Below, piece after piece: positions 14,917 through 23,556 of a stretch of DNA of 43,439 bases (position 1 is the first letter of the stretch; each line of letters opens with the position of its first letter). Made by a program: the position numbers and the translations under genes. The DNA lies in NCBI RefSeq assembly GCF_000717335.1, contig NZ_JNYZ01000052.1, positions 1 to 43,439 of the forward strand. The letters run 5' to 3'. Under the pieces are notes generated by a model that worked only from the letters and a program-made list of their open reading frames with translations, made no database searches and had not been told where the DNA came from. Source of the DNA: Amycolatopsis jejuensis. Its GTDB lineage: Bacteria; Actinomycetota; Actinomycetes; Mycobacteriales; Pseudonocardiaceae.

Positions 14917-15320
14917 CCCGGCCGCCCGCCTGGGCTTGAGGGGCGCACGTCGTCGGCGGCGGTGCGGTCGGCGTTCTCGGTGATTCCGAGTGCCTGTTGC
15001 AGCTTGACCACGAGATCGGCGGTGTAGGTGTACATCTGGTCCACGTGCGCGACCCCGGCCCCGAACGCGCCGGTCGCCTGGCCGTCGCCGACCAGACGGG
15101 TGTTGTACGCCGTGCTGGCCGGGTCGTCGGCGGGCGGGGTCAGCCTGCCCAGGTTCGCCGCGGTTGCCCGCATGTCGCGGAGCTGGTCGCGGGCTTGTTT
15201 CGCCAGCCTGAGCATGCTCATCGCGTCGTCGCGGTTCAACGTGAAGCCCGGCCCGGCGGACGTGCTGGGGGTGATGGTGATGCCAAGGCCGGTCAACCAG
15301 GTGGGCGCCGGGTCGTTCAC
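14913..15320 (-). CDS. Type VII secretion target-like protein (EspC/DUF2580-like)
   Basis: A protein of 135 residues, first gene of the ESX-related operon. GTG at 15320 is chosen because GGGGAGGT (15329-15336 on the minus strand) precedes it. After an N-terminal segment (VNDPAPTWLTGLGITI), two helices follow: MSMLRLAKQARDQLRDMRAT and AHVDQMYTYTADLVVKLQQAL. This two-helix layout with a conserved aromatic/hydrophobic spine resembles EspC/DUF2580 ESX proteins. The tail (DVRPSSPGGRPG) is disordered. It overlaps the 49-codon gene by 4 bp. The family assignment is tentative. Confidence 0.65.
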   Translation of the reverse strand: MNDPAPTWLTGLGITITPSTSAGPGFTLNRDDAMSMLRLAKQARDQLRDMRATAANLGRLTPPADDPASTAYNTRLVGDGQATGAFGAGVAHVDQMYTYTADLVVKLQQALGITENADRTAADDVRPSSPGGRPG

Positions 15321-15851
15321 GTGTCGATACCTCCCCGCGGCGTGCCTCCGTTGCCCGGACGTCACCCGCCCGGGTACTCCACCGTAGCCGATCGCTTACC
15401 GTGTGACGTCAAAATGTGGGCAGTCCGGGCACGGACTCCGCGCAACAGGGGAAGCTTTTCGACGGCCGAAGGCCCTCGCCGCTCGGGAGAAGGCGAGCGA
15501 CGTGAGCCGACGGCGAGTGACGGGCCAAGGGGAGCCCAGCTAGGACACGCGCTAGCCAGACCGCAGAAACTCCGCGCCGAGTGTTCCGTCACCCGCGGGC
15601 GACGCTGCTCTGCGCGACGGTCCATAGCTGCGCAGCAGAGCCCCCGCGGTGTGAGCCCTCGCATCCAGACCGCAGAACTCCGCGGCGGGAACCCCAGGAC
15701 ACGAGCCCCGTCGTCGGGCGGTAGTGGCCCTGGAGCGAAGGCTCCGGGAAGCGAGCCCTGTCGTAGGGCAGCGAGCGGCCCCGCGGCGAAGGCCCAGGGA
15801 AGCGAGCCCTGACGTCGGGCGGCAGTGGCCTGCGGCCCGCGGTCGCTGTGA
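15321..15851. repeat. Repetitive intergenic region, no gene seen
   Basis: About 530 bp without a convincing gene. From 15340 to 15420 it holds the promoter side of the ESX operon. From about 15560 the DNA is repetitive: CCAGACCGCAGAAACTCCGC near 15560 recurs with one deletion near 15667, and a degenerate unit of about 50 bp containing GAAGCGAGCCCTGTCGTAGG occurs about three times between 15690 and 15840. No hairpin with a T-run is seen. Open frames here have no homology pattern. Confidence 0.6.
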
Positions 15852-16718
15852 TCAGACTCCCAGTGGGTGCCAGACCGTTTTTGCCTCCAGGTAGCGCCTC
15901 AGGCGGGACAGGTCGGGTTCGGCGGTCCAGTCCGGGTCCGCGTCCGGGACACTCAGTACCCGCTTCACTGTTCCGGCGGCTTCGCGGGCCAGGGTGATCC
16001 GGTCGGCTGGGGTGGCGCCGGTCGGGTCCAATGCGTTGACGTCTGCGTGGGAGGCCAGCCACGGGCCCAGTTCCGTGGCGCGGCCGGTGAGGATGTTGGC
16101 CACTCCGCCGGGGACGTCCGACGTTGCCAGCACTTCCGACAGCGTGATGGCCGGTAGCGGACGTTCCGCGCTCGACACCAGCACCGCCGTGGACCCCGAC
16201 GCCAGCACCGGCGCCAGCACCGTGACCAAGCCCAGCAACGACGACTCCTGCGGCGCCAGCACCCCCACCACTCCGGTCGGTTCCGGGACGGTGAACGAGA
16301 AGTACGGACCTGCCACCGGGTTGGCGGCGCCCAGTACCGACGCGATCTTGTCGGTCCAGCCTGCGTACCAGACCCAGCGGTCGATGGCTGCGTCCACCAA
16401 CGACTTCGCCTTGCTGGCCGGGACTCCTTCGCACGCGGCGACTTCGCTGGTGAACTGGTCGCGGCGACCTTCCAGTACTTCGGCTACCCGGTACAGGACC
16501 TGGCCACGATTGTACGCAGTGGCCGCCGACCAGCCCGGGAAAGCCTTGCGGGCGGCGGAAACTGCATCGCGCAGGTCTTTGCGGGACGCGTGTGCTGCGT
16601 TGGCCAGGAACTTGCCCTTGGCGTCGGTGACCGGGTATACGCGGCCTGATTCCGAGCGGGGGAACTTGCCGCCGACGTACAGTTTGTAGGTCTTGGCGAC
16701 GGAAATACGGTCAGACAC
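15852..16718 (-). CDS. Truncated aldehyde dehydrogenase-fold partner, no catalytic Cys
   Basis: A protein of 288 residues with the ALDH N-terminal and NAD-binding domains (LYVGGKFPRSESGRVYPVTD; VPEPTGVVGVLAPQESSLLG; VPGGVANILTGRATELGPWL) that stops right after AREAAGTVKRV. The catalytic domain that carries the nucleophilic Cys is absent, and the segment that should hold the general-base Glu is changed to LSVPDADPDW. GTG at 16718 overlaps the end of the catalytic ALDH gene by 8 bp. The order, a full ALDH then a truncated one, matches the two-domain ALDH16 architecture, here as separate chains. A structural or scaffolding role for the catalytic partner is inferred. Confidence 0.78.
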   Translation of the reverse strand: MSDRISVAKTYKLYVGGKFPRSESGRVYPVTDAKGKFLANAAHASRKDLRDAVSAARKAFPGWSAATAYNRGQVLYRVAEVLEGRRDQFTSEVAACEGVPASKAKSLVDAAIDRWVWYAGWTDKIASVLGAANPVAGPYFSFTVPEPTGVVGVLAPQESSLLGLVTVLAPVLASGSTAVLVSSAERPLPAITLSEVLATSDVPGGVANILTGRATELGPWLASHADVNALDPTGATPADRITLAREAAGTVKRVLSVPDADPDWTAEPDLSRLRRYLEAKTVWHPLGV

Positions 16719-18144
16719 TGAGGTAGGCCTCCAAACCGGTGCGTCCGCCCTCGCGGCCGAAACCGGACTCCTGGTAACCGCCGAAGGGGGCGGCCGGGTC
16801 GAAGCGGTTGAACGTGTTGGCCCACACCACACCGGCGCGGAGCTGGTTCGCCATCCACAGGATGCGCGACCCCTTTTCGGTCCAGATTCCCGCGGACAGG
16901 CCGTACGGCGTGTTGTTCGCCTTCGCCACCGCCTCCTCCGGCGTGCGGAAGGTGAGTACCGACAGCACCGGCCCGAAAATCTCCTCGCGGGCGATGCGCA
17001 TCGACTGGTGGACGTCGGAGAACACCGTGGGGGCAAAGAAGAATCCGCGATCCGGCACCGGGCACGGGCTCGTCCACCGCTGGGCTCCCTCCGCGTCGCC
17101 GGACTCCACGAGGCCGCGGATCTTCGCCAGCTGCTCGGCCGAGTTGATGGCGCCGATGTCGGTGTTCTTGTCCAGCGGGTCACCCAGCCGCAGCGTGGAC
17201 ACGCGGTACCGGAGCTTCTCCATCACCTCGTCGGCGACCGACTCCTGCACCAGCAGCCGCGATCCCGCGCAGCACACGTGGCCCTGGTTGAAGAAGATCC
17301 CGTTGACGATCCCCTCCACGGCCTGGTCCAGCGGCGCGTCGTCGAACACCACGTTCGCCGCCTTGCCGCCCAGTTCCAGCGTGAGCTTCTTGCGAGTGCC
17401 CGCCACCGTGCGCTGGATCAGCTTGCCGACTTCGGTGGAGCCGGTGAACGCGATCTTGTCGACGTCCCCATGCTCCACAATGGATGCACCGATGTCGCCA
17501 GCGCCCGGCAGGATGTTGACCACGCCCGGCGGCAGCTCGGCCTGCTGGCAGATCTCGGCGAACACCAGCGCGGTGAGCGGCGTGGTCTCGGCCGGTTTGA
17601 GCACCACCGTGTTGCCGGTGGCCAGCGCCGGGGCGATCTTCCACGCGAGCATCAGCAACGGGAAGTTCCACGGAATCACTTGCCCCGCAACGCCGAGCGG
17701 CTTCGGATCCGGTCCGTAACCCGCGTACGCGAGCTTGTCGGCCCATCCCGCGTGGTAGAAGAAATGCGCGGCCGCCGTGGGTACGTCCGAGTCTCGCGAC
17801 TCCTTGATCGGCTTGCCGTTGTCCAGCGTTTCCAGCACGGCCAGCTCGCGCGACCGTTCCTGGATCAGCCGCGCAATGCGGAACAGGTACTTCGCCCGTT
17901 CCGTGCCCGGCATCTTCGACCAGACCGACGTGTACGCCTTGTGCGCCGCCTTCACCGCAGTGTCCACATCGGACGCTGATGCGGTGCCGACCTCGGCCAG
18001 GATCTCCTCGGTGGCCGGGTTCACGGTCTTGAGCGGCTCACCCGACCCGTCGACGAACTCGCCGTCGATGAACGGCTTGTAGTGCTCCTTGAGGTTCGCG
18101 ATGTCGCGCGATTCCGGCGCGGGGGCGTATTCGAAGATGCCCAT
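16711..18144 (-). CDS. Aldehyde dehydrogenase, catalytic
   Basis: A 477-residue NAD(P)-dependent aldehyde dehydrogenase. The general base is E257 in LTLELGGK, the nucleophile is C291 in NQGHVCCAGSR, and the cofactor motif is FTGSTEVG near residue 233; the late EIFGPVLSV motif is also present, so the enzyme looks complete. It begins one base after deoC ends, and the deoxyribose-phosphate aldolase product acetaldehyde is a plausible substrate, giving acetate. It overlaps the truncated ALDH-like gene that follows. The specific substrate remains inference from context. Confidence 0.93.
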   Translation of the reverse strand: MGIFEYAPAPESRDIANLKEHYKPFIDGEFVDGSGEPLKTVNPATEEILAEVGTASASDVDTAVKAAHKAYTSVWSKMPGTERAKYLFRIARLIQERSRELAVLETLDNGKPIKESRDSDVPTAAAHFFYHAGWADKLAYAGYGPDPKPLGVAGQVIPWNFPLLMLAWKIAPALATGNTVVLKPAETTPLTALVFAEICQQAELPPGVVNILPGAGDIGASIVEHGDVDKIAFTGSTEVGKLIQRTVAGTRKKLTLELGGKAANVVFDDAPLDQAVEGIVNGIFFNQGHVCCAGSRLLVQESVADEVMEKLRYRVSTLRLGDPLDKNTDIGAINSAEQLAKIRGLVESGDAEGAQRWTSPCPVPDRGFFFAPTVFSDVHQSMRIAREEIFGPVLSVLTFRTPEEAVAKANNTPYGLSAGIWTEKGSRILWMANQLRAGVVWANTFNRFDPAAPFGGYQESGFGREGGRTGLEAYLSV

Positions 18145-18145
18145 T

Positions 18146-19120
18146 TCAGTCCACCGTCACGTAGTCGGGGCCGCTGTAGTGGCCGTCCACCTGGGTGCGC
18201 CGCTGCAGCAGCAGATCGTTGAGCAGGCTCGACGCGCCGAACCGGAACAGCTCCGGCGTGAGCCACTGCTCGCCCGCGACCTCGTGTACCGCGACGAGGT
18301 ACTTGATCGCGTCCTTCGTGGTGCGGATCCCGCCCGCGGGCTTGACGCCGCGCAGCTCGCCGGTGCGCTCGTGCCAGTCGTGCACCGCCTGCAGCATCAC
18401 GTGCGTGACCGGCAGCGTGGCGGCAGGCGACACCTTGCCGGTGGACGTCTTGATGAAGTCCCCACCTGCCAGCAGCGCAAGCCACGACGCACGGCGCACG
18501 TTGTCGTAAGTGGCCAGCTCACCCGTTTCCAGGATCACCTTGAGGTGCGCCGACCCGCACGCCGCCTTCACCGCGCGGATCTCGTCGAACACCTCGCGGT
18601 AGCGGCCTTCGAGGAACGCGCCGCGGTCGATCACCATGTCGACCTCGTCCGCGCCGGCCTCCACGGCGAGCCGGGTGTCGGCCAGCTTCACCTCACGGCT
18701 GGTGCGCCCGGCCGGGAAACCGGTGGCCACGCTCGCCACCCGCACCCCGCTGCCCGCGAGCGCGTCGACGGCCGTCTCCACCAGATCCGGGTACACGCAC
18801 ACCGCCGCGGCTCGGGGGCAGTCCTGCCGTTCCGGGTCCGGCCGCATTGCCTTGGCCGCGAGCCCGCGGACCTTGCCGCGGGTGTCAGCACCCTCGAGCG
18901 TGGTGAGGTCGACCATCGAGATGGCGGTGTCGATCGCCCATCGCTTGGCCTCCTTCTTGATGCTCCGGGTCGCGAGTCCTGCCGCCCGCTGCTCGACGCC
19001 GACCTGGTCGACGCCGGGCAGCCCGTGCAGGAACCGCCGCAGACTCGCTTCGTCGCGGGTGACGTCCGCCAGCTGCTCCGGGGCGTCCGGTGCTGCTGCC
19101 GGGCTGGTGGTAGCTGTCAT
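18146..19120 (-). CDS. deoC: Deoxyribose-phosphate aldolase
   Basis: A class I aldolase of 324 residues that splits 2-deoxyribose 5-phosphate into acetaldehyde and glyceraldehyde 3-phosphate. The Schiff-base lysine is K224 in GGDFIKTSTGK, the proton-relay lysine K194 lies in LKVILETGEL, and AVCVYPDLV and ADEVDMVID are the other active-site strands. Among DeoC proteins this is a long form with an extended N-terminus. The ATG at 19120 is preceded by a minus-strand TACACT seven bases upstream and no Shine-Dalgarno sequence, so the mRNA is probably leaderless. It leads an operon with the two ALDH genes. Confidence 0.95.
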   Translation of the reverse strand: MTATTSPAAAPDAPEQLADVTRDEASLRRFLHGLPGVDQVGVEQRAAGLATRSIKKEAKRWAIDTAISMVDLTTLEGADTRGKVRGLAAKAMRPDPERQDCPRAAAVCVYPDLVETAVDALAGSGVRVASVATGFPAGRTSREVKLADTRLAVEAGADEVDMVIDRGAFLEGRYREVFDEIRAVKAACGSAHLKVILETGELATYDNVRRASWLALLAGGDFIKTSTGKVSPAATLPVTHVMLQAVHDWHERTGELRGVKPAGGIRTTKDAIKYLVAVHEVAGEQWLTPELFRFGASSLLNDLLLQRRTQVDGHYSGPDYVTVD

Positions 19121-19256
19121 ACCGCTGAGTGTATGTGCGTCGCGGCCACTGCCGGGGCGCTCATCGAAATCTGTGGATGACTGCGCTCCGGCGCGGAGTT
19201 GTCCACACCTGTCGTCCGCGCCCGGCGGATTTTGTCGGTGCCGTGTGCATCCGGTT

Positions 19257-19919
19257 TCAGGACTCGATCCGCGGTGGGTCCTGCTGCCTGGCCGACTTGC
19301 GGTAAACGACCACGCCGCCCCAGAAACCGAGGCCGTTGATGGTGACCGTCGGAGCGGTCGGCGGTGCGGGCGGGGCGCCGGACTTGTCCTCCAGCACGAA
19401 GCCGCCCATGAGACCGAAACCGGTGACGTTGACGTTGATGTCGTCGGGCACGGTGATCTCGATGCCACCCATGATCGCGACCGCGGTGATCGTGCACGAC
19501 CTCTCCGCGAACCGGGCGTTGCGCAGGTCGATCTGCGTGCCGCCCCAGAACGCGAAACTGGTGTGCTGCTGCGGCAGTACCCAGCTGCCCTTGCGCATCG
19601 CGCCGGACATCACGCCGACCGACACGGTGGAACCCGGATGCCCGCCGATGCGGTTGTCCGGCAGCCCGAGCGCGCGGGCCGCGGCCGGCTGGACGGCGGA
19701 CGCGGTGGTCGTGACGGCGCTGCCAGGCAGATCGGCGGTGACGGGCTTCAGATCGCCGACGGTTTTCGCCGCGTAGACCGTGGAGAGCCGCTCTTCCAGC
19801 TCGTTGATCGTGATACGGCCTTCGGACAGCGCCTGGTGCAGCACCTGCGCGACCTGCTCGCGGTCGGCGTCCGAGATGCGCATCTGGTCGGGTCCCGGCG
19901 TGGCTGGGTGTTCACTCAC
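19257..19919 (-). CDS. DUF1707 and LiaF-like C-terminal domain protein
   Basis: A protein of about 220 residues. The N-terminal DUF1707 domain begins at MRISDADREQVAQVLHQALS and ends near residue 70 (VYAAKTVGDLKPVTADLP). The C-terminal half has the beta-helix pattern of LiaF/DUF2154 proteins, with repeats such as AFWGGTQIDLRNA, AIMGGIEITVPDDI, GLMGGFVLED and GFWGGVVVY. No membrane segment is seen. The role may be in cell-envelope stress sensing (inference). I chose GTG 19919, as a minus-strand TAGGCT ends seven bases before it; ATG 19883 would start at the domain itself. Confidence 0.8.
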   Translation of the reverse strand: MSEHPATPGPDQMRISDADREQVAQVLHQALSEGRITINELEERLSTVYAAKTVGDLKPVTADLPGSAVTTTASAVQPAAARALGLPDNRIGGHPGSTVSVGVMSGAMRKGSWVLPQQHTSFAFWGGTQIDLRNARFAERSCTITAVAIMGGIEITVPDDINVNVTGFGLMGGFVLEDKSGAPPAPPTAPTVTINGLGFWGGVVVYRKSARQQDPPRIES

Positions 19920-19988
19920 CCGGGGCAGCCTAGCCGCATCGGGTGGTACCGGGGTCCATCGAACGACGGATAAGGCCATCATTGCGTG

Positions 19989-20441
19989 ATGGATTCTGCG
20001 TTGGTGGGGACCCTCGTGCTCCCGGACGGTGCCGAACTGCGGGCTCGCGGCCTCGGGCGGCCTGCTCCCGGCGGCCCGGATCCGGAGTTCGGTTTGTACC
20101 TGGGTTCCCGGCGGATGCGCGCGAAGTACGACGCCGCGCTGACCTGGGAGCACCGCTGGATCCGGTGGCCCGACTTCCTGCTCCCGTCCGATCGCGACGG
20201 TGCCCGCCGGGAGATCGAGGGCTTGCACGCGCGGGCGAAGGCGGGGGAAGCGGTGGAAGTGGCGTGTTACGGGGGAGTCGGGCGGACCGGGACGGTGCTG
20301 GCCTGCCTGGCGACGCTCGGCGGGCTGCCGCCGGACGACGCGGTCGCGTGGGTGCGGGAGAACCACCATGAGCGGGCGGTGGAGACCCCGTGGCAGCGGC
20401 GGTGGGTGCGGTGGTTCGCGGAGCAGGCCCGGGATCGGTGA
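19989..20441 (+). CDS. Protein tyrosine / dual-specificity phosphatase-like protein
   Basis: A small cytoplasmic protein of 150 residues with a Cys-x5-Arg phosphate-binding loop, ACYGGVGRTGT, followed by a helix (VLACLATLGGLPPDDAVAWV) as in cysteine-based phosphatases. The usual His before the Cys is Ala. A possible general-acid loop is IRWPDFLLPSD (WPDF-like) near residue 60. The catalytic apparatus therefore looks functional. GTG at 19986 and ATG at 19989 are adjacent; the ATG is preferred. It is divergent from the DUF1707 gene; the upp gene follows after a repeat. Substrate unknown. Confidence 0.82.
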   Translation: MDSALVGTLVLPDGAELRARGLGRPAPGGPDPEFGLYLGSRRMRAKYDAALTWEHRWIRWPDFLLPSDRDGARREIEGLHARAKAGEAVEVACYGGVGRTGTVLACLATLGGLPPDDAVAWVRENHHERAVETPWQRRWVRWFAEQARDR

Positions 20442-20487
20442 CCTTGGGGCGGCGATTGCGGCGGTGACCCGTGCGGCAGCTGCGGCT

Positions 20488-20543
20488 GATTCCGTGAAGG
20501 GAACCTTCACGGAATCAGATTCCTTCATGGTTCCCTTCACGGA
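20488..20543. repeat. Palindromic intergenic repeat (GTGAAGG family)
   Basis: A perfect palindrome, GATTCCGTGAAGG (20488-20500) and its complement (20504-20516) around GAA, is followed by a second half-copy whose GGTTCCCTTCAC (20529-20540) also complements 20494-20505. Only one locus is present here, but the form is typical of a dispersed intergenic family in related genomes (from memory). It lies after the phosphatase gene and before the upp promoter. Confidence 0.7.
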
Positions 20544-20614
20544 CTTCTGGAGAAAGGGGATTCGTGGCGGGAAGAGGCGGCGGTCCACGGCGCCGACGGG
20601 CTAAGTTGTCTCGC

Positions 20615-21238
20615 ATGGATGTGCACGTCGTCGATCACCCGTTGGCCAAGGCTCGGCTTTCGACTATGCGGGATGCGCGTACGGACAGCGCGGCGTTCCG
20701 GGATGCGCTGCACGAGCTGACCGTCATGCTCGTCTACGAAGCCACTCGCGACGTGCCCGTGCGGACCGAGCGCATTCACACGCCCGTCGCGCGTACCGAG
20801 GCTTATCGGCTCGCCAGCCCGCCGCTGCTGGTTCCCGTGTTGCGGGCCGGGCTCGGGATGGCCGACCAGGCGCACAAGCTCATTCCCGACGCGCAGATGG
20901 GGTTCGTCGGCCTCGCTCGCGACGAGGAGACGCTCAAGCCCACCCCGTACCTCGAATCGCTGCCCGAGTCGCTCGCGGACCGGGCCGTGATGGTGCTCGA
21001 CCCGATGCTCGCGACCGGCGGGTCGATGGAGTACACGATTCGCCTGCTCACCGATCGTGGGGCCACCGACGTCACCGCCATCTGCGCGCTCGCCGCGCCC
21101 GAGGGGCTTGCGCACCTCGAACGGACCGGGCTACCCGTGCGCGTGGTCACCGCGAGCATCGACGAGCGGCTCAACGACTCCGGCTTCATCGTGCCCGGCC
21201 TCGGCGACGCCGGCGACCGGCAATACGGCGCGGTCTGA
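20615..21238 (+). CDS. upp: Uracil phosphoribosyltransferase
   Basis: A 207-residue enzyme that makes UMP from uracil and PRPP for pyrimidine salvage. The PRPP-binding loop is [18 protein letters not shown] and the uracil-binding C-terminus is [40 protein letters not shown] is the family's dimer/active-site segment. Length matches the family. The frame opens upstream, but the ATG at 20615 begins the conserved [14 protein letters not shown], and TAAGTT (20602-20607) seven bases before it supports a leaderless start. A minisatellite begins in its stop codon. Confidence 0.96.
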   Translation: MDVHVVDHPLAKARLSTMRDARTDSAAFRDALHELTVMLVYEATRDVPVRTERIHTPVARTEAYRLASPPLLVPVLRAGLGMADQAHKLIPDAQMGFVGLARDEETLKPTPYLESLPESLADRAVMVLDPMLATGGSMEYTIRLLTDRGATDVTAICALAAPEGLAHLERTGLPVRVVTASIDERLNDSGFIVPGLGDAGDRQYGAV

Positions 21239-21308
21239 ACCAATCGGCAACCGGGAACCAATCGGCGACCGGGAACCAATCGGCGACCGGGAACCGATCG
21301 GCGACCGG
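21237..21308. repeat. 18-bp tandem repeat after upp
   Basis: Four contiguous 18-base units of GAACCAATCGGCGACCGG (units 1 and 4 each differ by one base) begin inside the upp stop codon and then decay into GACCAAYCRGC-like remnants until about 21370, just before the end of the convergent TetR gene. A CCGGCGACCGGCAATACGG stretch inside the last upp codons resembles the unit and may be its source. Coding in this stretch is not supported. Confidence 0.8.
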
Positions 21309-21388
21309 GAAGCCGCCAGGGACCAATCAGCAACAAGGGACCAACCGCCAGCCAGGAACCAACCGCCGGCCAACCACGCAACAACCCG

Positions 21389-21979
21389 TCAACGCAGCCA
21401 CCCGGAAGCATTGACCTGCAAGGCTTTCTCATAAGCAGCCGCAACGTCGAACCCCTCCGGCAGCCGTCCGGACAGCTCCAGCGTCACCAGGCCGTGCACG
21501 ATTCCCCACAGGCTCACCGTGATGACCTCCGGGGCGACGTCCTGGAACTGTCCGGACGACACCGCGTCGCGCACGGTTTCGGCCAGTGGCTTCAGTGTTG
21601 CGCGGGCGACCTCGTCGGCCTCGGTGTTCGGTTCGAAGCCCGGTACCGAGCGGGTGAACATGATCGCGTACAGGTGCGGGTCCGCGAGGGCGCTTTCCCG
21701 GTACGCGATGCCGAGGCGGACGAGGTCGGTGACCGGGTCGCCGGTGCGTGAAACCGTCGCCAGGCGCGCCCCGAACCGGCGGAACCCTTCCGCGTACAGC
21801 GCGTTGACCAGGTCGGGCTTGCTGCCGAAGAGGGAGTACACCGCGGTGGTCGACGTGCCCGAATCCGCGGCGAGCTTACGCAGCGACAGGGCCTTCGGGC
21901 CGTCGGCGGAGATCAGCTCGCCCGCCCGGTCGAGGAGTTTCAGCCGGAGGGCTTCGTCGTGGGTACGGGGGCGCGGCAT
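21389..21979 (-). CDS. TetR-family transcriptional regulator
   Basis: A 196-residue regulator. It begins MPRPRTHDEALRLKLLDRAG and has the helix-turn-helix LSLRKLAADSGTSTTAVYSL followed by FGSKPDLVNALYAEGF; the C-terminal half is a TetR_C_33-like helical ligand domain. ATG 21979 has a minus-strand TACGCT ending six bases upstream, so the mRNA is probably leaderless. A palindrome overlaps that hexamer, which suggests autoregulation. It is divergent from the MerR gene. Its target beyond itself is not clear. Confidence 0.88.
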   Translation of the reverse strand: MPRPRTHDEALRLKLLDRAGELISADGPKALSLRKLAADSGTSTTAVYSLFGSKPDLVNALYAEGFRRFGARLATVSRTGDPVTDLVRLGIAYRESALADPHLYAIMFTRSVPGFEPNTEADEVARATLKPLAETVRDAVSSGQFQDVAPEVITVSLWGIVHGLVTLELSGRLPEGFDVAAAYEKALQVNASGWLR

Positions 21980-21989
21980 GCACCGAGCG

Positions 21990-22005
21990 TAACGCAACAG
22001 CGTTA
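21990..22005. promoter_or_regulatory. TetR operator candidate
   Basis: TAACGC-AACA-GCGTTA, an inverted repeat with 6-base arms, overlaps the -10-like hexamer of the TetR gene (21986-21991). Autorepression is the natural reading; it is inference. Confidence 0.5.
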
Positions 22006-22024
22006 TGGAACGCGAACGGCGACA

Positions 22025-22056
22025 TTTGACCTGGAGTGCACTCCAGGTCGTACTGT
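22025..22056 (+). promoter_or_regulatory. MerR-type promoter and operator
   Basis: A perfect 22-bp palindrome (22028-22049; GACCTGGAGTG and its exact complement) fills the space between TTGACC (22026-22031) and TACTGT (22051-22056). The spacer is 19 bp, the over-long spacing that MerR regulators act on by untwisting DNA. The -10 ends seven bases before the merR ATG, so transcript and coding region start together. Confidence 0.8.
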
Positions 22057-22063
22057 CGACCGC

Positions 22064-22461
22064 ATGAGCTACTCGATAGCGGAAGCCGCACGACGTAGCG
22101 GCCTGTCGATCGACACCCTCCGGTACTACGAACGGATCAAGCTCCTCGAACCGCCCGCCCGCGATTCGGCGGGGCGGCGCGCCTACTCCGACGACGACCT
22201 GACCTGGCTCGGCTTCCTCACGAAGCTGCGGCTCACCGGGATGCCGATCAAGAGCATGCGCGAGTACGCCTCGCTGCGCAGGCACGGGGTCGCGAGCGCC
22301 GGGCGGCGCAAGGCGATCCTGGTGGAGCAGCGGCAGTCGGTGGCCGACCGGATCGCCGAATTGCAGGGTTGCCTCGACATCCTGGACTACAAGATCGCCA
22401 ACTACGAGCAGATCGAGCGCAAGGCTTTCGGCAATGCGCCCGCCATGGAGGAGATCTCCGC

Positions 22462-22465
<4 letters not shown>
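22064..22465 (+). CDS. MerR-family transcriptional regulator
   Basis: A 133-residue regulator with the MerR winged helix ([20 protein letters not shown], then YYERIKLL) and a long dimerisation helix ([20 protein letters not shown]). No metal-binding cysteine pair is seen, and the group with C-terminal LDYKIANYE is commonly found next to aldo-keto reductases. The ATG at 22064 lies just after the palindromic promoter. The gene overlaps the reductase by 4 bp (GTGA), so both form one autoregulated unit, probably responding to a reactive aldehyde or similar stress (inference). Confidence 0.92.
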
Positions 22466-23442
<977 letters not shown>

Positions 23443-23556
23443 CCCGGTATTCCCGCATCGGCGAGAGTTGCCCGAAAATCCCTTGACTGGCCGGATCCCG
23501 GGGATTGCCTACGAAAGTCGAGGGTCTGGCGGCCGGATCACTGCGAGTATGGGTCC

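Noticed and set aside
23483..23515. Promoter for the two-component system (TTGACT ... TACGAA)
   Set aside because: The spacing of 21 bp is too long and no better -10 is seen, so I do not call it.
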